From Gloeocapsopsis dulcis (GTDB lineage Bacteria > Cyanobacteriota > Cyanobacteriia > Cyanobacteriales > Chroococcidiopsidaceae), in NCBI RefSeq assembly GCF_032163395.1, contig NZ_CP119968.1, positions 5,110,001 through 5,174,000 on the forward strand: a stretch of 64,000 nucleotides of DNA, read 5' to 3'. Below, piece after piece: positions 1 through 8,989 of this stretch. Both the position numbers and the translations under genes were made by a program. Each line of letters opens with the position of its first letter. Within the stretch, counting starts at the first letter, position 1. The notes under the pieces are model-generated. The model worked only from the letters and a program-made list of their open reading frames with translations, searched no databases and was not told the DNA's origin.

Positions 1-863
1 TTGATGATGAGTCAACAGATAATTCCCGTGAGCTTATAGAAGCTTACCAAGAGAACCTCACAGCTATCTTTCAAAAGAACGCTGGACAGGGAGAGGCATT
101 AAATACTGGAATTGCTCATGCACAAGGAGAAATAATTTGTTTTCTCGATGCTGATGACTACTTTCATCAAGACAAACTGATGAAGGTTGTTGCAGGCTTT
201 TGCGAACATCCAGAATGGGTTCAGATTTCTCACTGTTGGACGTCTGTAAATACTGACGGATTACCCATCGGTCAAGGTTCTACCATTCTCAACCAAGGAA
301 ATGTGCGCCCTTTGTTATTGCGATGGGGAAGATATGCAATGGGAATTACCTCTGGACTTGCATATCGCCGTGCTGCATTGCAAAAAGCACTACCAATTCC
401 TACTCGAAAAGCAGCAGCAGCAGATACATATTTAACAGTAGTTGTTCCTTTTTATGGTGAAGTGGGCTGTATTAATGAACCGTTGATGTTTTATCGAATA
501 CACGGTAACAACAAGCAAGCTCGCAATGACAATTTGTCATATTTGATTCAAGAAAGAGAAGATACAGCCAATTTTATTAATCAGGCATCTGCAAACGTAG
601 GGTTAGCTGACCGGTTGAATATGCGTCAGGATGTAGACTATCGCACGCTTACAGCACTACAGCAGGGAAATGTTCCTTGGACAGAAAAAATGGAGATTAT
701 TTGGCTTTCATTGCGAGAAAGCCGAGAGATTGGGCGGAGCGCTAAGGATACCCTAGAACGGTTGTTGCGGCGTAGCATTTGTACTCTATTTCCTTCTGAA
801 GGTAGAGCAGTTCTACGTTTAGGACTGCGTGGCTACCTGCGTTTCAAGTTATTCGGTCAATAG
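1..863 (+). CDS. Family 2 glycosyltransferase, 5' end outside window
   Basis: The reading frame is open from the first base (codons start at position 3) to a TAG at 861-863, so the true start lies upstream. The N-terminal visible part contains DDEST and, about 45 residues later, DADDYF, the two aspartate motifs of GT-A inverting glycosyltransferases of family GT2. The C-terminal 100 residues are basic and leucine-rich and lack a strong membrane segment. It lies 12 bp before the chain-length regulator gene, which suggests one operon. Its likely role is transfer of one sugar from a nucleotide donor onto the lipid-linked repeat unit at the cytoplasmic face; donor and acceptor cannot be told. Confidence 0.85.
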   Translation, partial: DDESTDNSRELIEAYQENLTAIFQKNAGQGEALNTGIAHAQGEIICFLDADDYFHQDKLMKVVAGFCEHPEWVQISHCWTSVNTDGLPIGQGSTILNQGNVRPLLLRWGRYAMGITSGLAYRRAALQKALPIPTRKAAAADTYLTVVVPFYGEVGCINEPLMFYRIHGNNKQARNDNLSYLIQEREDTANFINQASANVGLADRLNMRQDVDYRTLTALQQGNVPWTEKMEIIWLSLRESREIGRSAKDTLERLLRRSICTLFPSEGRAVLRLGLRGYLRFKLFGQ

Positions 864-875
864 CTGAGAAAGAAT

Positions 876-2942
876 ATGAACCACATAGTCAATATCATCC
901 GCAGACACTGGATGCCCTTGTTACTATTGAACGGTGTCATCCTTGCTGGCACACTTTATGCTGTCATCTATACAAAGACAAATGTTGCTCCTGTATGGAA
1001 GGCGAGCGCCAAGTTAAATCTTCCCCAATCAACAAGTCGGTTGGATACTAATTTAGGAACTTTAGGTCAACTGCAAAATTCGGCGTTAGGATTCACGAGA
1101 GAGCTTAATCCTTTACAGATTCAAATGACAATTTTAACCAGCGATACTGTAATGGAACGGGCGCTTGCTGTTGATCCAGAGAAAAGCTTGTATGCACGAC
1201 TCAGTGATTACAAGTTGGCATTTAGTGCAACACCGCAAGAGCAATCAACAATTATCAATTTACAAGTTAAAGCCTCTAGCCCAGAGATTGCTCAAAAGCG
1301 ATTAAGTAACCTGATCAATATTTATCAGCTTCGTCTTAACGAACTGCGCCATCAAGATACAAATGTGCGTAAGCAATTTTCCCAAACTGATTTAGACGAC
1401 GCTCAAGCGCAGTTAGCAAAAGCGCAGGCGCAGTTAGCCAATTTTCAACAATCGACTGGGCTAACTGAAGTTACAGAGCAAACAAGAGCGTTGATAGCTC
1501 AACAGCGTGAGTTAAGAACAACATATACCAATGTGTTATCACAAGCACAAGCAAATCAAGCTCAGGCACAAGCAGCTTCGCAACGTTTGGGAATCAACGC
1601 GCAACAGGCAATGAATTCACTCCGCCTAGGAGAAAACAGAGAATACCAAGCGATTCGCCAAAAACTTTCGGATGCTGAAACTGCTTTGGCAGAAGCACGG
1701 AGTCGGTACACAGATGAAAGTCCGCAAGTACAATCGTTGCTGTCTCAACGCGAAGAGTTGATGCAGATTATGAACCAACAGATTGCGATCGCAGCTCCAG
1801 GAGCAAGTGCCAATCAAATAGATCCGACGCTGGGTGGTAATGGAACTCGCGACAGCCGTATTGAAATGATTGCTGAACTAATTCGAGCGCAAAATAATGC
1901 TTCTGGATTACAGCAACAAGCTAGTCAAATTGCCAGTGGGATTAATCGCGTCAACGCGGAACTCAACCATATTACTCAAAATAGATCGCAACTGATAAAC
2001 TTGCAGCGGCAGTATGAGATTGCCGAGGGAGTGTACAAGAGTATTCTTGGTCAAGTTGAACAAACAAAAACAAATCCCTTCAGCGTGTATCCTAACGTTC
2101 AAACTTTGGATGCTCCTGCGATCGATCCTAAACCTGAAGAACCGAGCAAACGCGCAATCGCATTAGGTGGTATCTTAGCAGGATTATTTGGCAGTATCAG
2201 CTTAATTTTCTTCCTAGAAACACGCAATCCTATGCTGCGTCCTAAAGACCTGGAACAAGTGGAATTCCCTGTTTTGGGGCGGATTTCCCGTCTCAAACGC
2301 GCCGATATAGAACGAAATTTGTCGGGTGAGGTGGCAATCGAGCTACAACGGCTTGCTTCTGCTGTTTTGATGTTGGAGCATCAACGTTTGTTAATCACTA
2401 GTCCTACCTCGGGTGAAGGTAAGACTACAGTCACTTTGGGACTGGCTTTAGCCTTGGTTAACTTTGGTTTTCGCGTGTTGATTGTCGATGGCGATCTGCG
2501 ACAAGCTGAACTCAGTCGGCGCTTGGGACAATTGCAAAAGCAACCTAAGAATGGTCAACAAACACCAGTTTCGGTATGTTTAGGGTTGGACTTATTGCCA
2601 GCACCTAATTTATCAAAAGCCAAAATTCCCGAATACTTTGCGCGTGGTAAATTTCAGCAGAATTTAGACCAGGTTCAAGCAGAAGGTGCTTACGATTATG
2701 TCCTTGTTGATAGTCCACCAATTGGTTTAGCGAGTGAAACAAACTTGATGAGTTCAGTCGTGCGTAATGTCCTATTTGTGGTACGCGCAGGTCAGAGCGA
2801 TCGCTATGCAGTCATGGACGGCTTTGAACAACTCACACAGCATCATGCCCAAATTATGGGGCTAGTGGTTAACTATGTTGAACCCAAAGATGTTGGCTAT
2901 CGCTATGGACGTCAACGCGAATTAATGGAAACCGAGGCGTAG
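876..2942 (+). CDS. Wzz/Wzc-type polysaccharide co-polymerase with P-loop (BY-kinase-like) domain
   Basis: The 688-residue protein has the full layout of a polysaccharide co-polymerase fused to a kinase-like ATPase. A first membrane segment lies at about residues 14-34, followed by a long coiled-coil periplasmic region rich in Gln, Ala and Glu (about 150-400). A proline-rich stretch (DAPAIDPKPEEPSK) precedes the second membrane segment at about 425-447. The cytoplasmic domain has Walker A SGEGKTT near residue 513, Walker A' VDGDLRQ near 537 and DSPP near 611. Such proteins set chain length with Wzy. The C-terminus has only a YRYG pair instead of a dense tyrosine cluster, so autophosphorylation is uncertain. 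The gene is 14 bp before the Wzy-like gene. Confidence 0.93.
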   Translation: MNHIVNIIRRHWMPLLLLNGVILAGTLYAVIYTKTNVAPVWKASAKLNLPQSTSRLDTNLGTLGQLQNSALGFTRELNPLQIQMTILTSDTVMERALAVDPEKSLYARLSDYKLAFSATPQEQSTIINLQVKASSPEIAQKRLSNLINIYQLRLNELRHQDTNVRKQFSQTDLDDAQAQLAKAQAQLANFQQSTGLTEVTEQTRALIAQQRELRTTYTNVLSQAQANQAQAQAASQRLGINAQQAMNSLRLGENREYQAIRQKLSDAETALAEARSRYTDESPQVQSLLSQREELMQIMNQQIAIAAPGASANQIDPTLGGNGTRDSRIEMIAELIRAQNNASGLQQQASQIASGINRVNAELNHITQNRSQLINLQRQYEIAEGVYKSILGQVEQTKTNPFSVYPNVQTLDAPAIDPKPEEPSKRAIALGGILAGLFGSISLIFFLETRNPMLRPKDLEQVEFPVLGRISRLKRADIERNLSGEVAIELQRLASAVLMLEHQRLLITSPTSGEGKTTVTLGLALALVNFGFRVLIVDGDLRQAELSRRLGQLQKQPKNGQQTPVSVCLGLDLLPAPNLSKAKIPEYFARGKFQQNLDQVQAEGAYDYVLVDSPPIGLASETNLMSSVVRNVLFVVRAGQSDRYAVMDGFEQLTQHHAQIMGLVVNYVEPKDVGYRYGRQRELMETEA

Positions 2943-2956
2943 CTTTTCATAAACTG

Positions 2957-4342
2957 ATGACTCAGCTATATAAACCTAGATTTGCTGCCCCAACAGCGCA
3001 GCAAGACAAACTTGTTTCTGGTATCTGGATTCGCTGGCAAGCTTTAACGCTGGCAGAACGTGTTGTCTGTGCCAGCATTGTTTTGATTCCCTTGTGGTGG
3101 TTACTGGGAATTTACAGATACTTTGCTACCTTATTACTGCTGGGTGTTATTGCTTATGATTGGCAAAAATATGGCGAAATTCGCCTCAAAAGCCCATCTA
3201 TACCTGTCATTGCCTTAATGACCTTTGGTGCTTATCAGGTAGCCAAAATTATCACGGCATACTCAGTTTCAGGAAGAGATACGTTCACCACCGTATTTCT
3301 ACTCACTTTTTGTCCAGCAATCTGGTTATGGTATGTCCAAAGTAATCACATCAAAATTCGCTTAGCAGTAGTTACTTGGGCTTGCACAGTGAGCGCTGTT
3401 CAAATGGTGGCGTTCTGGGCTTTACTGCAATTTGTGATTCCAGAAACTGTCTTTATACCACCTCGCTTACAAAATGTTTATGCATTTCTCACTGACCAAG
3501 GAGAGATGGAGGGATTCATTAACAATCCCAATTTTTTACAACCTTATGCAAACTATGGCAACTCGATTGGTGAACGTCGTTATAACTTGTTTTTCATCTA
3601 TCCTGAATTTTTCGCAGTATTTGCTGGCTTCATTGGTCTAGTTGCTTTAGAAATCAAAAATCGGCTTTGGTCGTTACTGCTTCTTTTCGGAGGTGTCTTC
3701 TTAATCGTTATTAGTGGAACACGAGCTGTTTGGGTTTCTTTTCCCATCCTGGTTATTTCGTATTACGTACTCAAGAACTTGACTAAACTGTGGGGACCAC
3801 CAATCATTTGTGCTTTGATAGCTTTGATCAGCTTTACGACTCTCTCGCTTCCCCCAGTTACTAGCACGATCGCAAACACGTTTTCACAGACAACTCAGTC
3901 TGTCAGTGAAGCGCGGGAAAACTCTACAGATGTCCGTAACGCCATCTATCGTCAAACTTGGCAAGATCTTTTGGGTAACGAAGATGCACTTATTTGGGGA
4001 TTTCCTTCTAGTGGAAGTGCAATCGCAGTGACTGGCAGTAACAATAATGCGGTTGTTGGTTCGCACAGCTTTATCTTGGGCAATCTACTGTACCGCAATG
4101 GAATCATTGGCACGACAATTTTTGCCGTCTTTTGGGGATCGCTGTTTATGTGGTTTTACCAAACCCGTGCTGGTAGACCGCTATTCTGTTTTTGCGTACT
4201 CATTTTTTACACGCTGCTTGCGCCCACAACTCCCATTATTTATGAAATGCACGTATCAGGGCTATTAATTGTGCTATGTGCTGCTCTACGTAGTCCAAAA
4301 CCAAAGTTGCCAGGAGTACGTAAGTCATGCGTAAGCTTTTAG
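2957..4342 (+). CDS. O-antigen ligase/polymerase-like (Wzy) membrane protein
   Basis: The 461-residue protein is strongly hydrophobic with about ten predicted membrane segments and a large outer loop at about residues 160-210. The segment GTRAVWVSFPILVISYY is typical of the Wzy_C / O-antigen ligase family, where an arginine after GT is conserved. It should polymerise undecaprenyl-linked repeat units at the periplasmic face, together with the preceding co-polymerase. Its last 16 bases overlap the next glycosyltransferase gene, a sign of translational coupling. Whether it is a polymerase or a ligase cannot be settled from sequence; its place beside the co-polymerase favours polymerase. Confidence 0.82.
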   Translation: MTQLYKPRFAAPTAQQDKLVSGIWIRWQALTLAERVVCASIVLIPLWWLLGIYRYFATLLLLGVIAYDWQKYGEIRLKSPSIPVIALMTFGAYQVAKIITAYSVSGRDTFTTVFLLTFCPAIWLWYVQSNHIKIRLAVVTWACTVSAVQMVAFWALLQFVIPETVFIPPRLQNVYAFLTDQGEMEGFINNPNFLQPYANYGNSIGERRYNLFFIYPEFFAVFAGFIGLVALEIKNRLWSLLLLFGGVFLIVISGTRAVWVSFPILVISYYVLKNLTKLWGPPIICALIALISFTTLSLPPVTSTIANTFSQTTQSVSEARENSTDVRNAIYRQTWQDLLGNEDALIWGFPSSGSAIAVTGSNNNAVVGSHSFILGNLLYRNGIIGTTIFAVFWGSLFMWFYQTRAGRPLFCFCVLIFYTLLAPTTPIIYEMHVSGLLIVLCAALRSPKPKLPGVRKSCVSF

Positions 4343-5499
4343 TTGTGCCAGTGTTTCATCATGCTTTAGGAGGAGCAACAGTTTCTCTATCTTTGATGCT
4401 CAAAGGATTTCAGCAGTGCGGTGCGCTTGATCAATTGTGTGTTCTGTTGAGATCTAATTCCTTGATGGAGCAGTATTTGCGTCAAGCAGGTCATGAAGCC
4501 TGTCTGCATCCCATTCCTGAACAGGATTTGAGTCAGTTTATGAAACAAGCACTGCGCTGGGTGAACCAACAACCTCCTGATTGGCCTTTGCTGTTAGAAA
4601 ACTGTGTTGCTCGACAACTCTTGCCAGCGATGCTGCAAGCGTCACCTGCACTTCGATTGAGCCGTCGCCCTGTTTATCTTGTTTTTCGCGACCTTGCAGA
4701 TTCACCACATCGATTAGGTAGCTTAGTCAGGAAAGTAACGCTGGCTAGTCTTGCTCCTCACGCAATTTGTAACTCCCAGTTTACTGCTCAACACATTAGG
4801 AGATTGATTCCTAGCACTCGTGATGTTCTCTATCCTCCAGTTGATCCTGAAAAGTTTAATGCTCATCGCAGTGTTCCTCCAGAAGAACTACAACCAATTC
4901 TGAACTCAGGTGCGCGGATTATTCTGACAGCTTCGCGGATTAGCAAAGAAGATAATATAAATGATAAAAATCTGCGATCACTTCCTATCGTTCTAGCCCA
5001 GTTGAAAGCTGCTGGTCATCACTACCACGGAGTCATTATTGGACAAGATACATCTTCTGAGCAAATTCGCAGCCGTGCATTACTCGCACAAGCTGAAGAT
5101 TTAGGAGTTGCAGACCGCTTTACAATTCTACCGCCCGCGTTAGATATCGAGAACTACTATAGATATGCTGATGTTGTAGTTACTCTCGCTCCTAGAGAGC
5201 CTTTTGGACGAACTGTTGTTGAAGCGATCGCTTGTGGTGTCCCAGTTATTGGAAGCCGCAGTGGCGGTATTGGAGAGATTTTACATAATTTTGCTCCTCA
5301 CTGGACAGTAGACCCGTACACCCCAGTGGCTGCAGCACAAGCCATTATAAGTGTTGTTAATGCCCCTGATACTCCTACTGTCCTTGCTCAAGGTCAACAA
5401 TGGGTCGAAGCTAATTGTAGTCTTGTGCCCTATGCCCAGAAAATCATGGAAATTACAGGATTACAATCTACTCATTCTCAAGAAATACTTGCTTATTAA
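4327..5499 (+). CDS. Family 4 glycosyltransferase (GT-B)
   Basis: The 390-residue protein has a two-domain GT-B shape. The C-terminal half contains a Glu-rich nucleotide-sugar site of the EX7E type (EPFGRTVVEAIACGVPVIG) followed by SRSGGIGEI. The start codon ATG at 4327 overlaps the end of the Wzy-like gene by 16 bp, and a fitting later start is not seen. It is probably a retaining glycosyltransferase acting on the lipid-linked repeat unit. Donor sugar is unknown. The following 119 bp hold a small repeat and no gene. Confidence 0.85.
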   Translation: MRKLLVVPVFHHALGGATVSLSLMLKGFQQCGALDQLCVLLRSNSLMEQYLRQAGHEACLHPIPEQDLSQFMKQALRWVNQQPPDWPLLLENCVARQLLPAMLQASPALRLSRRPVYLVFRDLADSPHRLGSLVRKVTLASLAPHAICNSQFTAQHIRRLIPSTRDVLYPPVDPEKFNAHRSVPPEELQPILNSGARIILTASRISKEDNINDKNLRSLPIVLAQLKAAGHHYHGVIIGQDTSSEQIRSRALLAQAEDLGVADRFTILPPALDIENYYRYADVVVTLAPREPFGRTVVEAIACGVPVIGSRSGGIGEILHNFAPHWTVDPYTPVAAAQAIISVVNAPDTPTVLAQGQQWVEANCSLVPYAQKIMEITGLQSTHSQEILAY

Positions 5500-5529
5500 T
5501 TTAGTTTAAGGAGTCCTCAAAGTTTTGTT

Positions 5530-5566
5530 GTAGGCAGGTTTTATTGTGGGCAGGCAAGATGCCTAC
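5530..5566. repeat. Dispersed GTAGGCA palindromic repeat, copy 1
   Basis: GTAGGCA at 5530-5536 is repeated in inverted form (TGCCTAC) at 5560-5566, with GGGCAGGCAAGA between. Related stretches lie at 20394-20424 and 47299-47319, with weak copies near 33243 and 39922. All lie between genes. The element has no coding capacity. Confidence 0.6.
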
Positions 5567-5618
5567 ACCACTGTCTACTTAACAAATAAAAAATTAATCT
5601 TACTACTAATAATCTGCT

Positions 5619-6734
5619 ATGAAAAACATTGGCATCTACCGGAGAGTATTTCCTCTCAAATCAGAAGCCTTTATTAAAGAACAAACACGGAACCTACTAC
5701 GTTATCAACCTACTTTCATCACTAATACTCTCGTTAACGAAATCCCTTTTCAAAACATCTCTCTAAGTCAAAATGATTTTTTGGGAATTAAACAGAGTCT
5801 TTTTTTGTTAACGCGTTCTCCTCAATTGTTTCAAAAATCAAGTTTAAACAAAATTGATTTAATTCATGCTCATTTTGGCCCAGATGGTGTTTATGCAATG
5901 GCTGTAGCAGAGCAGCTCAAAATACCATTTCTAGTAACCTTTCATGGCTACGATATAACTATTTCCCGTAAAGCTCTATGGCGAAAAGGAAAATTTTTAT
6001 ATTACCAATTGATCTTTCATGAAGAAGAGCTAAAAAGAAAAGCAGCAGCGTTTATTGCCGTTTCTCAGTTTATTCAGGGTAAGCTCTTAGAAAAAAAATA
6101 TCCAGAAGAAAAAGTTATTCAACACTACATTGGTGTAGATACAACTAAGTTTTTTCCTGGTAAAAGAGCAGAGGAGCGCTACATTCTCTGTGTAGGTAGA
6201 CATACTGAGAAAAAAGGTATTGATACTTTATTACGTGCGTTTGCCCAAGTTGCCGATAAACACCCTGATGTTTCACTTATTCAAGTGGGGATGGGTACTC
6301 TGACTAGTGAATTACATGCACTAACAAAAACACTTGGGCTTGAAGATCGCGTACGTTTTCTGGGCGCTCAAAGTCACGAGACAGTTTTAGATTTAATGCG
6401 TGGTGCAGAAATTTTTGCCCTTGCTAGCCAAACAGCTAAGAACGGAGATTGCGAAGGTTTACCTATAGTAATTAATGAAGCTTCTGCCTGTAGTATACCA
6501 GTTGTTTCTACTAAACATAGTGGAATTCCTGAGGCAATTTTGGATGGTGAGACTGGCTTTTTAGTTTCAGAAAGAGATCATCTAGCATTAGCAGAAAAGC
6601 TTGACATCATTCTCTCAGATCCTGCTTTAGGAGAAAAAATGGGACGACAAGGTCGCGAGTTTGTTTGTAAAAAGTTTGATCTGTGCAAACAAACCCTCAA
6701 ATTAGAAGCTATTTATGATTCACTTGCTGGGTAA
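5619..6734 (+). CDS. Family 4 glycosyltransferase (WcaL/AmsK-like)
   Basis: The 371-residue protein has a GT-B fold pattern. HAHFGPDG near residue 85 and HGYD near 110 are typical of colanic acid WcaL-like enzymes. The second domain starts with ILCVGRHTEKKG, and the EX7E-like site is EGLPIVINEASACSIPVVS, followed by HSGIPE. It resembles the protein encoded at 45995-47275 and is probably a paralogue. It should add a sugar to the repeat unit in the cytoplasm. The region is AT-rich compared with the upstream genes. Confidence 0.86.
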   Translation: MKNIGIYRRVFPLKSEAFIKEQTRNLLRYQPTFITNTLVNEIPFQNISLSQNDFLGIKQSLFLLTRSPQLFQKSSLNKIDLIHAHFGPDGVYAMAVAEQLKIPFLVTFHGYDITISRKALWRKGKFLYYQLIFHEEELKRKAAAFIAVSQFIQGKLLEKKYPEEKVIQHYIGVDTTKFFPGKRAEERYILCVGRHTEKKGIDTLLRAFAQVADKHPDVSLIQVGMGTLTSELHALTKTLGLEDRVRFLGAQSHETVLDLMRGAEIFALASQTAKNGDCEGLPIVINEASACSIPVVSTKHSGIPEAILDGETGFLVSERDHLALAEKLDIILSDPALGEKMGRQGREFVCKKFDLCKQTLKLEAIYDSLAG

Positions 6735-6801
6735 CAATACCAGTAAGTAATTCAAATGAAAATGTCTAGCTTTTAGTGGCAAACTAGCTAGTACAAAAAA
6801 A

Positions 6802-7701
6802 ATGATTCACTCAATGAATAATATGGCAAGTAGTTTAGTAATCACACCTTCTTTTGATAAAGCTTTTAGAATATTAGATGCGATCACTGCTATTAGCAGT
6901 AATGTGTTTGATGGTTCGCTCGATGCAAAGATCTGTTTTGTACATCTTCATAAATGTGGAGGTACTTCTATTACCCAAGCGATTAAATCTTGCTATCAAA
7001 GTTTATCTAGCATCACTGATAATAATACATTTCATCTAAACGGTGCTGCAGCTTCTAAGGCAGCACATAAAAGCTTTGAAAACCATTTGGATTCAGAAGA
7101 TGAAGATTACTTAATCGGCAAGTTTCGAGAACATTTGCTGTTATATCATATGTACCAGTCGAAAATTAAATATGCTGCTGGTCACTTCAGCTTTAGCGAA
7201 ATAGCTTACCAGAATTTTTCTGGTAAATATGCGTTTGTTACTGTTCTACGAGATCCAGTTAAAAGATGGATTTCTGCTTATTTATACAGTCGGTATGGTC
7301 AATATGCCACACCTAATTTAGATGAAGATTTTTCTGATTTTTTAAATTCTGAAAGAGCTTTCAAGGGAGGGTGTTTGTACGTTAAGAGTATAGGAGGACT
7401 TGATAAAACTGGGAATTATACCTCAGAAGCAGCTATAGAACGAGCAAAAGAAAACTTACATAAATTTAGTGTTGTTGGTTTTCTAGAACATCAAGAAATA
7501 TTTGTAAAACAATTTGAACAGCAGTTTGGGCGAAAGCTAAGAATTAGAAAATACAATCGAACTAACAAATCAAAAACCTTTAAGAAATCTCTTATTTCTG
7601 AAGAAATAGAAGCAAAAATAAGAGAAATATGTAGACCTGATATTGAAGTTTATCAATATGCTATGAATAACTTTCTTCAGAACAAGTATTTAGTTAACTA
7701 G
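6802..7701 (+). CDS. PAPS-dependent sulfotransferase family protein
   Basis: The 299-residue protein contains a clear 5'-phosphosulfate loop, VHLHKCGGTSITQAI, at about residues 49-63. A 3'-phosphate site, VLRDPVKRWISAY, lies at about residues 149-161. These are hallmarks of the Sulfotransfer_2 family, which moves sulfate from PAPS to sugars or proteins. No signal peptide is visible, so it should act in the cytoplasm on the lipid-linked sugar or a precursor. Its place among glycosyltransferases suggests a sulfated polysaccharide, which is common in cyanobacteria. The length fits the family. A first ATG at 6802 is used; ATG 6814 is also possible. Confidence 0.82.
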   Translation: MIHSMNNMASSLVITPSFDKAFRILDAITAISSNVFDGSLDAKICFVHLHKCGGTSITQAIKSCYQSLSSITDNNTFHLNGAAASKAAHKSFENHLDSEDEDYLIGKFREHLLLYHMYQSKIKYAAGHFSFSEIAYQNFSGKYAFVTVLRDPVKRWISAYLYSRYGQYATPNLDEDFSDFLNSERAFKGGCLYVKSIGGLDKTGNYTSEAAIERAKENLHKFSVVGFLEHQEIFVKQFEQQFGRKLRIRKYNRTNKSKTFKKSLISEEIEAKIREICRPDIEVYQYAMNNFLQNKYLVN

Positions 7702-7779
7702 CGAAGCATAACTTCAATAACTCGTACTCATACACAAATGGCAAAACCTAGTTTGAAGTAAAACATGGAGTGAAGCAAG

Positions 7780-8229
7780 ATGAAATTACTACTAGTCTGT
7801 AACCCAGGCGGTCACTTCTCTACTATGTTAGGACTAAAAAGTTTTTGGTCTGCATATCAAAGAGAATGGGTTACTTATTCTCATTACGATACTCGAAAAC
7901 TCGGTGAAAAAGAAACAGTACATTGGGTAACAATGCAAGAAGCTCGCATGTTAGGTAGAGCTAGTATCAACTTTGTTAAAGCCTTAATGATTTTGTCTCA
8001 AAGCAAACCCGATCTATTAATTTCGACAGGAGCAAGTTTAGCTGTACCGTTCATTTTAGCTAGTAAGTTTTTTGGCATTAAAACAGTATTTATTGAGAGC
8101 ATATCGCGGACAAGTAGTTTGAGCATGACAGGAAGAATTGTTTATAATCTTGTTGATGAATTTTATGTTCAATGGCCTGAGTGTGTCGAGATTTATCCAA
8201 GAGCACAATACAAAGGAATAGTAACCTAA
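7780..8229 (+). CDS. PssD/EpsE (Alg14-like) glycosyltransferase subunit
   Basis: The 149-residue protein begins MKLLLVCNPGGHFSTM and contains DLLISTGASLAVPF, typical of the Alg14 / PssD family. These are membrane-anchoring, acceptor-binding halves of a split GT28-type transferase that works with an Alg13 / PssE partner. The partner is the gene at 8443-8937. In most genomes the two overlap or touch, but here they are 213 bp apart. The protein is of full length for the family. It probably adds the second sugar of the repeat unit to the lipid-linked first sugar. Confidence 0.88.
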   Translation: MKLLLVCNPGGHFSTMLGLKSFWSAYQREWVTYSHYDTRKLGEKETVHWVTMQEARMLGRASINFVKALMILSQSKPDLLISTGASLAVPFILASKFFGIKTVFIESISRTSSLSMTGRIVYNLVDEFYVQWPECVEIYPRAQYKGIVT

Positions 8230-8338
8230 CTGGTAGGTGATTTGCTACAAAACTTGTCTGCCTAAGTTCAGTTAATTAAAGGGAATTATCTAATTAATAC
8301 AAATACCCATTACATCTTACAAGTGTTAATGGAATAAG

Positions 8339-8402
8339 CTCGTATAGGCATATAATTTTTATCTAGGTTTTCTTGGCATTTACACAACAAAAACTATACG
8401 AG
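8339..8402. repeat. Inverted repeat between pssD-like and pssE-like genes
   Basis: CTCGTATAG at 8339-8347 is matched exactly by its reverse complement CTATACGAG at 8394-8402, leaving a 46-base AT-rich loop. The right arm ends 40 bases before the chosen pssE-like start. It could be a regulatory hairpin or the scar of a small mobile element that separated the two genes. No coding sequence is seen in 8230-8442. Confidence 0.4.
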
Positions 8403-8442
8403 TTTGTTAATAGCCTTGAAGCCTAAGTTGAGGTTTGTTTCA

Positions 8443-8937
8443 ATGATTGTTTACACACTTGGAACGATTTTCTTTCCCTTTGATAGAGCTGTTTTTTGGT
8501 TGCATGAATTACTAGAAAGAGAAATTATAGTTGAGCCAGTACTATTTCAACATGGGGCAACTAACGCAGATAAATTGAGTCATCCGTTGTTGACTAGCGT
8601 AGCTTCATTGACTATCAATGAAATGCATGATGCTGTGAAGCAATCGTCATTAGTTATTTCACATGCTGGTCAAGGTTCCACGCGAATGCTAGCGGAAATG
8701 GGAGCTTGTTTTGTACTGATACCTAGACTAAGGCGTTATGGAGAACATGTAGACGATCATCAGCTCCTTTTTGCACGTGCTGTAGAAAGATTTGGGGTAC
8801 CCTACTGTACTGAATTAGAGCAACTAGTTAAGTATATTGAGCAACCTCCAATTCCATTGCAACATAAGCTATTTAATGCTCCTTCACTTGCTGAGCATCT
8901 AACTGTTCGCTACAGGCTTGTAGAACTTCAAAAGTAA
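8443..8937 (+). CDS. PssE/EpsF (Alg13-like) glycosyltransferase subunit
   Basis: I place the start at ATG 8443, which has a GAGG ribosome site about ten bases upstream and gives MIVYTLGTIFFPFDRAV, the usual start of PssE / Alg13 proteins. The frame is open 39 bases further upstream from a TTG. The product is 164 residues, as expected. ISHAGQGSTRMLAEMGACFVL is the donor-binding segment of GT28-type C-terminal domains. It is the catalytic, nucleotide-sugar-binding partner of the PssD-like protein upstream. Confidence 0.86.
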   Translation: MIVYTLGTIFFPFDRAVFWLHELLEREIIVEPVLFQHGATNADKLSHPLLTSVASLTINEMHDAVKQSSLVISHAGQGSTRMLAEMGACFVLIPRLRRYGEHVDDHQLLFARAVERFGVPYCTELEQLVKYIEQPPIPLQHKLFNAPSLAEHLTVRYRLVELQK

Positions 8938-8989
8938 CTCTAAACAAATATGGTTACTCCCTCATTTTGTTAGTTAACACGAGAAGAAT

